Shown: in pieces, positions 34,880 to 49,613 of the stretch
Layout: every line of letters begins with the position of its first letter
Numbering within the stretch: position 1 is the first letter of the stretch
Assembly (NCBI GenBank): GCA_012959525.1
Contig: DUDB01000082.1
Location: forward strand, 2,128-54,269
DNA: 52,142 nt
Source: Planctomycetota bacterium
GTDB lineage: Bacteria; Planctomycetota; UBA1135; GCA-002686595
Direction: 5' to 3'
Notes under the pieces: generated by a model
What the model saw: the letters and a program-made list of their open reading frames with translations, nothing else
The model's database searches: none
What the model was told of the DNA's origin: nothing
Translations under genes and position numbers: made by a program

Positions 34880-36521
34880 TGCTCTCCACGCCTGAGACCG
34901 TCTCGTGGGACACCTGCCCATCCTTGAGCTTCAGGCAACGATCGGCGTAACGCAGGTAGCGATCATCGTGGGTGATCACGAACACGGTCTTGCCGCGCTC
35001 TTTCAGATCCGGGAGGATCTTGGTGTAGAAGACCTCGCGGAACTCCGGGTCCTGATCCGCTGCCCACTCGTCGAAGACGTAGAAGGGCCGGTCCTCCAAG
35101 TAGGCACCGAGCAGGGCCAGTCGACGACGCTGCCCCTGGGAGAGTTCCACCGTGGACAGGCGCCCGTCTTCCACGCTGACCTTCCCGTCGAGCCGCAACT
35201 CCCTCAAGTAGACACCCGCCTGCTCGTCCAAGTTGCCGCTGCCATCCCCCATGAGGTTCTGGAACAGGTGGAAGTCGAAGAAGACGACTGAGAACAACTC
35301 GCGGAAGCGATCCTTGTTGTCCTCATTTATTGCGGTTCCATCCAGGCGCAGTTCGCCCTCCTCCAGGGGATAGAGGCTGGTAATCACCTTGGCTAGGGTG
35401 GTCTTGCCGCTCCCGTTGCCCCCGATCACAAAGAGGATCTCCCCAGGTTTGAAAGTCAGATCGATGGGGCCCACCGTGAATTGCGTGTCATCTTCCCCGC
35501 CGGTGAAGCTGAACTTGCCGCCCACCAACTCAAGGGTCTCCCATTCCAGGGGGTCGGTCGAATCCTCCACCGATTCCACCCGTGACTGAGGAGCCAGACC
35601 GATGTCCTCGATCTTCTGCAGGGCGACGAGCGCATTCCCCATCTCGGGCACCACGGCCATCAGAGTCCCCATGGGGCGGTACAGGTAGACCGACATGATG
35701 ATGTAACCCGTGAGCTTGGTGAGGGCTTCGGGATTCGAGTCCGCATTGGTAATCGCGGGCACGACAAAAATCAGGACGCCAAGAACCACGAAGAACAAGA
35801 GGCGTGTGGTGCTCTCCGCTCCAATCAGGAGCGTGCGCCCGGCCAGAGCCACGACCCGCAGCCGGTCGAGCCCACTCTTCATTTCATCGCGCATGAAGGT
35901 CGTGCGGCGCTGACGATTGAGCTTGAGCTGCTTCACGCCGTCGTGGAGGGCACGGAAGCTATGGAACACGCGGTCGAACACGTCGCGCCCCTCGCGCAGA
36001 TGAGTCATGGCGCGATGCAAGATAACCTTGTGCACCAAGACTCCAATAACGCCGAAAATGACGACGATGATGAACGCCTTCCACGACAGCCAGGCCATGT
36101 AGGCCACACCCGCAACCAGAGTAGTCAAGTCTATGATCACCCTCGGGATGGCGGGCAAGACGCGCGCCAGGGTGTTCACGTCTTCGGTCAGGGTGGCATA
36201 GAGTCGCGGGGCACCAAGCTCTTCGAGGCGGCGTAGGGGGGTGGCCAGGATGCGACCGCTCAGCTCCATGCGGAGGTCCACCACGGCACGGAAGGCAAGG
36301 TCCAGCACCATGACCTGACCGATGACACCGCTGCCCACGGCCAGAACAATCACCCCCATGAAGGTCCAGGCCCAGGGCATCGAGCCGAACAGCTCTCCCT
36401 CCCAGATGTGGTGCACCATGGCGATCAGCCCCGTGGAGCTGACTCCGCTGATGATGCTGACAAGCACGGCCCAGCGCAGGCTAGAGGCGTTGCTCTTCAG
36501 TAGGAATGCAAAGAGCTTCAT
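34872..36521 (-). CDS. Cyclic-peptide-type ABC exporter (fused membrane and ATPase domains)
   Basis: The 549-residue half-transporter has six expected helices in residues 15-310 followed by the ATPase. Walker A is GGNGSGKTTLAK near residue 375, the signature is LSQGQRRRLALL, and Walker B is FYVFDEWAADQDPEF, as in SyrD/PvdE-like exporters of non-ribosomal peptides (the EWAADQDP form is characteristic). VITHDDRY gives the H-loop. It works as a dimer in the inner membrane to export the peptide or a precursor to the periplasm. Its ATG shares one base with the PKS stop (TGATG), so translation is coupled to the synthase. Confidence 0.94.
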   Translation of the reverse strand: MKLFAFLLKSNASSLRWAVLVSIISGVSSTGLIAMVHHIWEGELFGSMPWAWTFMGVIVLAVGSGVIGQVMVLDLAFRAVVDLRMELSGRILATPLRRLEELGAPRLYATLTEDVNTLARVLPAIPRVIIDLTTLVAGVAYMAWLSWKAFIIVVIFGVIGVLVHKVILHRAMTHLREGRDVFDRVFHSFRALHDGVKQLKLNRQRRTTFMRDEMKSGLDRLRVVALAGRTLLIGAESTTRLLFFVVLGVLIFVVPAITNADSNPEALTKLTGYIIMSVYLYRPMGTLMAVVPEMGNALVALQKIEDIGLAPQSRVESVEDSTDPLEWETLELVGGKFSFTGGEDDTQFTVGPIDLTFKPGEILFVIGGNGSGKTTLAKVITSLYPLEEGELRLDGTAINEDNKDRFRELFSVVFFDFHLFQNLMGDGSGNLDEQAGVYLRELRLDGKVSVEDGRLSTVELSQGQRRRLALLGAYLEDRPFYVFDEWAADQDPEFREVFYTKILPDLKERGKTVFVITHDDRYLRYADRCLKLKDGQVSHETVSGVESNE

Positions 36522-39500
36522 CAGGCACCGTCCGAATTAGGACTCTTGCGGCCGATTTTGGAGAGGAGTTTGTCCAGGCTGGCCTGGCTCACGCGCGCCC
36601 CGGGGAAGTCGGAGGGGGTGTGACCACCCGCCGTGGGATCCTTGCAGTGTTCAATCAGCTCACGCAGGGCGGTAAGAATCCCATCGAGGATCCCCTGGGC
36701 TGTGGCCTCCTCGTGTCGGTTCTCGCTGTAGGACAACTCTAGGTGCAGCTTGCCCGCGTTCACAAAGGCCACGGACTCCAGGAGGTGTGCACGCAGCATC
36801 TTCGGATTACAGGGCTCACCGCTGCGCTCTTCGAGAAGGCGCATGTTTGTCCCCTCCTCATCCGCGGCTTGCGACCCGAACTGGCCCAGATACAGGAAGT
36901 TGATGTCACGCGCCGGCAGCGCTGCGAGCGCCTCGCGCAATGACGCATCCTCTGAGAGGTAGCGCAGCACACCAAACCCAACACCATGGTGGGGAATGGC
37001 CCGCACTTGTTCCTTGACCTGCTTGAGAGCCTCGCCTGGTCCCGCACAACCCGCGCTGGACACCCGTCCGGGATAGAGAGTCGTCAGCCAACCCACGGTG
37101 CGTGAGAGGTCTGCCCCCTGAACCACGTCCTCACGGCCGTGGCCTTCCATGTCAACGAGCAGTTCGTTCACTCCCCGGCTCTTCTCCATGCCACGCACGA
37201 ATGCCGTCAGCAGGACCTCGTCCACCCGCGTCCCATACACGCCAGGCACGTCCTGGAGCAGAGCCTGGGTCATGTCGGCGTCCAGCTCCCCTCGCAGGGT
37301 CCTGGAGGAAGCGGTGTCATTGGGCCCGTTGTCAAAATCGACGCCCAAGGGGGCGACCTTCGAACCGGCCAGCCCGCTCCAGAAGTCACGCTCCTTAGCC
37401 AAGTCTTCCGAGGCGGCGTATTTCTTCAGGCCCGCGGTCCAGTCTTGGAGGGAGGTCGTCTTGGGCGGCAGGCTCAACTCCTCACCTGTGCTGAACTGAC
37501 CCAAAGCCGTCTGGAAGTCCTCCTTCAGGATTCTCCATGAGACCACATCCACGACGAGGTGGTGCATAACCCAGAGCAGTTCGGGTGCGACGTCCTGACC
37601 ATGGGTGAAGAGCGCCACCTTCATCACCGGACCCGCCTGCATGTCGAGCGCTGCATGGAGCGCCGTTGCTCGTGACGCGACGACCTTGTTGGCATCTTCA
37701 CTCCCCATGGAAGAGAGGTCGACGACCTCCATCTCACACGCCCCGGCCTCGGCCGAGTGACAGGCCGATACGGCGTCCCCTTCCGAACAGAAGCGCGCGC
37801 GTAGGCCGTCGTGATGGGCCACCACCGCGTCCAGGGCGCTCTGCACATGCTCGGCCTGTGCCCCCCTGGGGAGGTCGAACAGCATCGGAAGGTTGAAGTG
37901 GTTTGGAGTGGGGACCTGCTGTTCGAAGAACCAGTGTTGAATCGGAAGTAGCTCAAGATCGCCGCTCACCTCCCCTTGGAAGACCTGGCTCACCTGCTGG
38001 CTCTGGGCCACGCCTGCGAGTCCCGCGATGGTCGGGTGCTCGAAAATCTGTGCGGGCACGATCTTGAAACCCTGCTGCGCCACCTTGGAGACGACCTGCA
38101 AGCCGATGACAGAGTCTCCGCCCAGCTCAAAGAAATTGTCATGCACGCCAATCTTGGCGATGCCGAGCACCTCGCCCCAGGCTGCCACCAGAACCTGCTC
38201 GGCTGGCGTACTGGGCGCCTGATATTCACTGGCGAGATCGGGTCGCTCGTGCAGGTCCTCGGAGTCCAGGTCCATCCCGGTCCCGCCGTGCATGGCGCCC
38301 TCGATGCGGGCCTGCAGATCCCCTGTCGATACAAGTAGCTGGGTGCCCGCGGGCAGCGCCAATACACGGCGCACGGCCTCCGCCCCTTCCTCGCGCTCCA
38401 TGAATAGCGCTTCGTCGCCCTGGTCATGTAGGAACTCGGGCTCCTTCCAGGTCAACCAGTGATCCCAGTTCACACTCATCCACTGGGTTTGAGCGTTCCG
38501 ATTGTGACGAGCCACGAAGGTGTCCACCCAATCGTGGGCGGCCACGTAGCCGACCATCCCGTAGACCCCCATGCACGACGCAAGGGATGACTGAATGAGG
38601 CAGAAGTCCAGGGTGCGATCCCCCAGCACTCCCTCCAGGGCCTTGAGCCCGGCCGCCTTGGGGTGCAGTTGTTCCTCTACCTGTTCGCGGGTGGTGTCCT
38701 GCAAGAGAGCCATGTTCTTCGCTGCGCCAGCGGCGTGTACAACTCCCGATAGCGCGCCAAACTGGGCTTCCGCTATCTGGACCGCTTCGGCCAGGCTCGA
38801 CGGATCCGTCACGTCGGCTTGCAGGACGTTGACTTCGCTGCCGCCGCTCTCGAGTTCCCGCAGGATGAGGATGGCGTGCGAGACGTCGTCCTCGTCCTCA
38901 TGGGATTCCACCCACTCGTCCCAAGCATGGCGACCAGGGAAGGAGCTTCTGCCTATTAGGGTCAGCTTCGCCTGCTCGGCGGCTCCCAGGCAGCGGGCCA
39001 CTTCCAAGCCCACGGAACCGAGGCCGCCAATCACCAGGGTGTGGCCTCCGCTGCGCAGTGGTGCAACCTCTTCGCCGCCCACGGGAACCGGCTCGTACCA
39101 GCGCACCCAGCGATGAGCGCCACGACAGACCACCAGCTCTTCACGGCTCTCACTCGTCAACTCTGTTGCCAGGTCCGCGCTTGTGTCATCTCCAGCCCAG
39201 TCGATCACACGGCAGCGTGTGGCCTTGCACTCCTGGGTGATGGCCCGTGCGAGTCCAACCAGGGTTGCGTGCTCGGGCTGGAGCGCTTCATCTCCCATGA
39301 CGTCCGCCGTTCCGTTAGTCACGATGGTGACGTCTAGCGACGCGTCGCTGGCCAGGGCCTGGGTCAGGAACAGGACGCTCAGGAAGCCGCGATCCAGCGA
39401 ATCGTCAGTGTCCGCTGTAAGGCTCCACAGATGGAAGACTGCATCGGGGCGCCGCTCTTGATCCAGCAGCGCGCCGGCCAAAGCGTCGTAATCCGTGCGT

Positions 39501-42435
39501 TCGCCTGGGCGCAGGGTGAAGCCACCGCCGTCCTCGACGGTGAAATCCTCGCCCGGATGCACACAGATCACTTCGCTGCCGAGGCCCGTCAGGTGATTGG
39601 CAAGCTCTACGCTCGCGCTTCCTTCCTCGGCAAGAAGCAATACACGCTCGGGCACCTTCGTGCCCTGGCCCTGGAGCGTGCCTGTGCGGCGGCGCCAAGA
39701 GGCCTGATAGAACCAGTCACTGACGTCTTTCTTCTTGCCGCCCGTACCGGCCCAGGCGCCCGTCCCCGGCTCGATCCAATAGCGCTTGCGCTGGAAGGCA
39801 TACCCGGGCAGGGCGACGCGTCGCCGCGCCACGCCGCCATGCTGCGCCTGCCAGTCAATCGGCACCCTCGCCTTCCACAACTGCCCCAGTGCATCCAGCA
39901 GGCAGTCACCATCGGGTGTGGCCTCGCGCGGGTGGCGCATGGACGCTTGGAAGATGCCCGTACTGGCGCCGGCTGGGTGCTCACTCTTGCGTGCAATGCG
40001 CGTGGCCAGAGTCGAGAGTGTCGTTCCGGGGCCGACCTCCAGATAGACCCGCCCCGGCTCTTCAAGCAGGGATTCCATGCCGTTCGCGAAACGCACAGTG
40101 TGGCGGAGGTGTCTCGCCCAGTAGCTCGGATCCGTGGCTTCCTCGTCACTGATCCAGGTTCCGGTGAGGGTGGAAACGAAAGGCAGAGAGGGTGCCTTGG
40201 GGTTGGCCTGGCGCACGCGCTCGGTGAATTCCTCGAGGATGGGATCCATCATCGGGGAGTGGAATGCGTGAGACGTATGAAGGGCGCGCGTGGCCACACC
40301 CTTCTCCTCAAGTGCGGCCGCCAAGTCAGCGATAGCCTGCCCCGGCCCAGACACCACGCAGGAGGAGAGCTCATTGACCGCGGCCAAGGACAGGTCCGCA
40401 TTCAGGTGCGGCTCGATTTCTGCCTCTGGTAGTGACACGGCCAGCATGTCTCCTTCCGGCAGGTCCTGCATGAGCTTGCCACGCGCAGCCACCAGAGCAA
40501 TTGCATCCTCAAGAGAGAAGACGCCTGCCACCGCGGCTGCCACGTACTCCCCGATGCTATGGCCGATCATGGCTGCGGGCTTCACGCCCCACTGCATCCA
40601 GACCCGGCTCAGGGCATACTCGATCACGAAGAGGGCCGGCTGGGTCAACCAGGTCTGCTTGAGTTGTTCGCTTGCCTGCTCTTCAGCGCCCGCGGCCGGG
40701 AAGAGCACTTCGCGCAGATCCAGGCCAAGGTGGGGCTGGAGAAGTTCGCAGCAACGATCCACCTCTGCCGTGAATGCTGGCAGGGACTCGTAGAGCCCAC
40801 GGCCCATGTTCGCGTATTGGGCGCCCTGTCCGGGAAAGAGGAACACAGCCGATCGCTGATGCGCCTCTTCCGTCAAAGTACGCGCACCCGCATCACTGCC
40901 GAGTTGTTGGCGCAGCTCACTAACGTCCGTCGCGCGCAGCGCCCGACGCACCGGGAAGTCCTTGCGGCCGGTCTGCAGTGTCCAAGCGAGGTCGGCCAGG
41001 GAGAGTGATTCCTTGCCTTCGAGGAATTCGCTCAATTCTGCGCAAGCACCATCGAGGGCCTTGGATGTGCGCGCGGAGAGAACGACCAGTTGCTGCTCTC
41101 CCACTTCCTCGCTGACCTCCCGGGCCGGGGGCTCCTCCACGATAACGTGGGCATTGGTGCCACCGATGCCGAAGGAACTCACGCCGGCGCGTCGCAGCCC
41201 TTCGCAGTCCCAGTTCTCAAGCTCTGTCTGAACCCGGAACGGAGTGCTCGGGAAGTCGATCTGTGGGTCGGGCTCGTCGCAGTGCAGGCTGGGGGGCAGT
41301 TCGGCGTGGTGAACCGCCAGCGCGGCCTTGATGAGCCCTGTCACGCCAGCGGCGGAGTCCAGGTGACCCATGTTCGTCTTGATGGAGCCGATGCGGCAGA
41401 AGTCGGTGCGCTCGGTCTGCTCGCGGAAGGCGGCGGTCAGGGCCGCGATCTCGATCGGATCTCCGAGCGCCGTTCCTGTGCCATGGCTTTCGATATACCC
41501 GATGCTCTCGGGCTTCACGTCGGCCATGGCCATGGCACTGCGCACGACTTCGGTCTGGCCGTCCACGCTGGGCGCAGCGTAGCCCACCTTGTCCGCGCCA
41601 TCGTTGTTGATGGCCGATCCCTTGATGACCGCCAAGATGTTGTCCCCGGCCTCGATGGCATCCTCTAGGCGACGCAGGGTGACAAGGGCCACTCCGCTAC
41701 CGCCCACCGTTCCCTCGGCCTGGGCGGAGAATGCGCGGCAGTGTCCGTCCGGAGAGTAAATCCCCTGCTCCTGGTGAACGTACCCGCGGCCCTGGGGCAC
41801 GACGATGCCCACTCCGCCAGCCAGGGCCATGTCGCACTCGCCGGCGAGCAGGGACTGGCACGCCAGATGCACCGCCACCAGGGAGGAGCTGCAGCTTGTC
41901 TGGACGTCGAAGGCCGGACCTTTTAGGCCCAGCTTGTAAGAGACTCGCGTCGCAAGAAAATCGTTGCCGTTGCCGAACAAGACGGGCAGCGAGCCGCGGT
42001 CGACCTTCTCGTTCGTCAGCAGGTTCTTGATGAAGTAGCCGCTTTGGCTCACTCCGCCGAAGACGCCCACGGGTCCGGGGCAGCGGTCGGGGTCGTAGCC
42101 CGCACTCTCCAAGCTAACCCAGGCGTGCTCCAGGAACAGCCGCTGCTGGGGATCCGTGAGCTCCGCCTCGCGCGGGGTCATCCCGAAGAATCCCGCATCG
42201 AACTGGTCGATGTCCGCCAGCCTGGAAGCCGCGCGTACGTAAGCCGGATCTTCCAGGCTCTTCGGGTCCTCACCGGCGGCGAGCAACTCCTCGTCGGTCA
42301 GCACAGAAATACTCTCCACCCCGGCGCGCAGGTTGGCCCACAAGCCATCCACATTCTTGGCCCCCGGGAAACGGCCCGCCATCCCAATGATTGCGACCTC
42401 GAATCCGGTCCACTCGCGGGGTTTGTCGGAGGCAG

Positions 42436-42439
<4 letters not shown>
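36521..42439 (-). CDS. Type I PKS module with terminal epimerisation-type domain (KS-AT-KR-T-E)
   Basis: This is a 1972-residue protein. The ketosynthase (about 14-440) has Cys183 in DVQTSCSSS, His319 in ESHGTGT and His359 in IKTNMGHLDS. The acyltransferase (about 530-840) has GHSIGE (Ser628), and HAFH at 724-727 points to malonyl-CoA. A structural and catalytic KR pair spans about 905-1340: VIGGLGSVGLEVAR, the Lys of HPKAAG, Ser in IQSSLAS, and Tyr in GYVAAH with the usual Asn replaced by His. The T domain has GGDS at Ser1443. Then comes a complete E-type domain (about 1495-1935): PIQHWFF, HHLVVDV, MEGHGRE, RTVGWLTTLYP and SYSENRH. The tail TPSDF resembles a COM donor. An E domain after a PKS carrier is odd. 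Confidence 0.92.
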
Positions 42440-46959
<4,520 letters not shown>

Positions 46960-47001
46960 GGAGGCATGTAGCGGTGGAGATCTTGGCGCGGGGCCGTCGA
47001 C

Positions 47002-48033
47002 CTAGGCGGGTGCCTCGGGGTTCGGGCGCAAGTCGAAAATAGCGCTGTAGGCGATGGAGAGGTCGTGCTGGGCCTTGCAGGTCCAGCCGGCCTCTTCGAA
47101 GAGATCTTGCCACTCAGCCACGTTGGGAATGAACTGGCCCATGAGGTCGTGGGTGAATTCGAACCCGAGTGTGAAGATCGGCGTGTCCCCGGGAACGGGC
47201 AGGTCGGAGCGATAGGTGTCGCTGAACAAGAACCGCTTCAGGCTGGGGAAGGAGGTTCGGATGGACTGAAAGGCCTTGAGGCAGTTCGGCCTCGGCCACA
47301 GGTCGTGGCCCATGAAGAAGCAGAACAGCACTTCAACGTCTTCGAACTCCGGTTGGTAGACGAGGTTCTTCACATCAAAATGGACGACCTGGACGCGATC
47401 GGCCAGCCCCGCCTTGTCTATGGATCGGCGCGCGAGATCAACGGCTCCCTTATTGACCTCTACCCCTACTCCTCGGAATTCCGGGTTGGCGCGAGCCAGG
47501 CCCATGAGGCGCTCTGCGCTGCCGCATCCCAGGTCCGCCGCCACCTTGAACGGCTCGGCATTCATGACCTCGGTGAAATGGGGGTCGACGAATTTGCTGC
47601 CGTAGTCCCTACCCGACATGGCGATGTACCTACCATCGCGGCCGATACCGTCGGTGGTGCAGTTGTTCTCCTTGACGATGGTGCCCAGGTTGTGCAGCAG
47701 GTGTCCGTAGCCCCGGATCAACCACAAGAAATAGCCCTTGTTGTCGTAGGCATCGTCGAACTCCGTAGCCGGCGTGGCGGTCTTCAGATCGTCGGAAACG
47801 GCGACGATGTCGAAGCGGTGCAAGACGCGCAGAATCGAGGTGACCGACCAGACGCTCAGGTCGTTGTCGGCCGAGAAACTGGGGATGTCTAGGGAGCCCT
47901 TAGCCTTGATCTCCTCAAGCAGGCCGAGTTCGAAACTAGCGGTGATGGCTGACGCCCCGATGGAGGCGTTGAAGATGCGGGTGGTTTCGTTGACCATGGC
48001 TAGGTTTATCGGCGATTCGGGTCGCCGAGGCAT
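47002..48033 (-). CDS. Class I SAM methyltransferase, possible alpha-keto-acid C-methyltransferase
   Basis: The 343-residue product has a winged-helix-like N-terminal half (ASIGASAITASFELGLLEEI and VTSILRVLHRFDIV), as in dimeric small-molecule methyltransferases. The SAM motif VAADLGCGSAERLMGLAR follows near residue 170, then EVNKGAVDLARRSIDKAGL. The middle segment KGYFLWLIRGYGHLL and SGRDYGSKFVDPHF recall, from memory, the MppJ/MrsA type that methylates the beta carbon of alpha-keto acids to give beta-methylated amino acids. That specificity is inferred. It lies 42 bp before the C*-A-T-E gene and 204 bp after the SHMT-like gene. ATG 47997 is an alternative start. No aminotransferase is visible in the window to complete such a route. 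Confidence 0.85.
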   Translation of the reverse strand: MPRRPESPINLAMVNETTRIFNASIGASAITASFELGLLEEIKAKGSLDIPSFSADNDLSVWSVTSILRVLHRFDIVAVSDDLKTATPATEFDDAYDNKGYFLWLIRGYGHLLHNLGTIVKENNCTTDGIGRDGRYIAMSGRDYGSKFVDPHFTEVMNAEPFKVAADLGCGSAERLMGLARANPEFRGVGVEVNKGAVDLARRSIDKAGLADRVQVVHFDVKNLVYQPEFEDVEVLFCFFMGHDLWPRPNCLKAFQSIRTSFPSLKRFLFSDTYRSDLPVPGDTPIFTLGFEFTHDLMGQFIPNVAEWQDLFEEAGWTCKAQHDLSIAYSAIFDLRPNPEAPA

Positions 48034-48237
48034 ACTGGAACCGCTCTTACTATGCCCAGAAGAGCGGTAGAGCGGCGATTCGGGCGAGGCTAAAGCGGCT
48101 TTGCCCCCCCCCAGAATCTACCCCACCTGCCCGGATTCGCCATTCTCGTGGTCCGGAAGGGCCATGAACGCGGCAGGTGAGAAGGAAATACCCGCTGGGG
48201 CCCCTAGAGGGCAAGTTTCACCCCACTAGGGCCAATC
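48034..48237. other. 204-bp gap inside the cluster, palindromic
   Basis: This is the largest gap in the minus-strand cluster unit. It contains GC-rich short palindromes (GGGGCCCC at 48198-48205, and CCCCTAGAGGG beside it) that could be a processing, attenuation or promoter site before the methyltransferase gene. No gene or clear promoter is seen. Confidence 0.35.
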
Positions 48238-49602
48238 TCAGCCCTGCAGGGGGGGATAGGTGCGAATCGGGCGAAGGGCGCACAGACGCGCCACTTCCGC
48301 CTCAGCCCTGGCCGCGGCTCCGGGATCGACCCGATATTCCTTGTCGCCGCTCTGCTCCAGGTGGCTCAGGACGTCGTGGATGACCTCCACGCAGTCGACC
48401 ATGTCGCCAGGCTCCATCTCGCGGATCGCGAGGCCGTTGGTCCCCAGTCGAATCCCACTGGTCACAAACGGCGACTTCTTATCAAAGGGGATTCGGTTCT
48501 TGTTCACGACCAATCCGCAGTCCTCAAGAGCCTTCTCGGCGTTTACGCCAGTGATGCCCTTCTGCATCACATCCACAACGACGATATGGTTGTCCGTTCC
48601 GCCGGTGATCACCCGGTAGCCCTTGTCGACGAAAGCCGCCGCGAGTGCCTGGGAGAGGTCCACAATGCGGCGCGCCACGGCTTTGAACTCCTCACTCCCG
48701 ACGAACCCCATGCCGCGTGCCTTGGCCGCGATGGAACTCTGATTGGGTGCGCCCTGGAAGTAGGGGAAGACACGGTTTTGAATCACCTGAGCCAGGGTCT
48801 TGTCTGGCTCATCATGGGCAGGCTGGTCGTGGTCCTTGCCTATCATGATCAAGCCCCCACGCCCGCCGAAGAGCTGCTTGTGGGTGCAGGTCGTGGTGAA
48901 GTGCGCGTGGTCGATGGGGTTGGAGTGGATGCCAGCAGCCACAAGGCCCGCGATGTGTGTGATGTCCGCCAAGACGTAAGCGCCAACCTCATCTGCAATC
49001 GCGCGGAACCGCGCCCAGTCGATCTCCCGCGCATAGGCGGTGGTGCCACAGATGATCAGCTTGGGCTTGTGCTCGATGGCCAGGGCGTGGGCCTGGTCGT
49101 AGTCGAGGCGTTCGTTGGAATCGAGCCCATAGCCCACGGCGTTGAATACCTGACCTGAGATGGAGGCCTTGCTGCCGTGGGTCAGGTGTCCACCGGAATC
49201 CAGGTCCATCCCGAGCAGCGTGTCCCCGGGCTTGAGCGTGCTGAACATCACGACCTCGTTGGCCGAGCTGGCCGTCATGGGCTGGACGTTGGCGAACTGA
49301 GCTCCAAAGACCGCCTTGACCCGGTCGATGGCCAGCTGTTCGATCTCGTCGATGTGGCGGCAACCGGCGTGGAAGCGACGGCCCGGATAGCCCTCGGCGG
49401 TCACGTTCATCGACGTCATGGCCTCGCAGATCAGGGCAGAGGGGTCGGCAATGCTCGACGAGGCCACCATGGTCAGAACGTTGGATTGACGGCGATACTC
49501 GTTCTCAAGGATCGTCGATAGTTCAGGATCAACCTGCTCCAACCGGTGAACGGCGGCCTCGACGAAACGGGCCAGATTGGACTTGGGTGAGGGTTCGGTC
49601 AT
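48238..49602 (-). CDS. Divergent serine hydroxymethyltransferase-like PLP enzyme
   Basis: This 454-residue fold-type I PLP enzyme aligns along its length with SHMT. It has AEGYPGRRF at 70-78, ANVQPMTASSANEVV, GHLTHGS, the PLP Asp213/His216 in LADITHIAGLVAAG, and the Schiff-base Lys242 in TCTHKQLFGGRGG. Several active-site positions differ from housekeeping GlyA as I recall it: ASEN becomes ASSS, NKYAEGYPG becomes NVTAEGYPG, KRYYGGC becomes RRFHAGC, and QPHSGSQAN becomes QPMTASSAN. It may perform an aldol or transaldol reaction to make a beta-hydroxy or alpha-methyl amino acid for the NRPS. Plain glycine supply is the simpler option. It starts 11 bp after the upstream NRPS stop. Confidence 0.9.
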   Translation of the reverse strand: MTEPSPKSNLARFVEAAVHRLEQVDPELSTILENEYRRQSNVLTMVASSSIADPSALICEAMTSMNVTAEGYPGRRFHAGCRHIDEIEQLAIDRVKAVFGAQFANVQPMTASSANEVVMFSTLKPGDTLLGMDLDSGGHLTHGSKASISGQVFNAVGYGLDSNERLDYDQAHALAIEHKPKLIICGTTAYAREIDWARFRAIADEVGAYVLADITHIAGLVAAGIHSNPIDHAHFTTTCTHKQLFGGRGGLIMIGKDHDQPAHDEPDKTLAQVIQNRVFPYFQGAPNQSSIAAKARGMGFVGSEEFKAVARRIVDLSQALAAAFVDKGYRVITGGTDNHIVVVDVMQKGITGVNAEKALEDCGLVVNKNRIPFDKKSPFVTSGIRLGTNGLAIREMEPGDMVDCVEVIHDVLSHLEQSGDKEYRVDPGAAARAEAEVARLCALRPIRTYPPLQG

Positions 49603-49613
49603 GGGCTAAGCAC

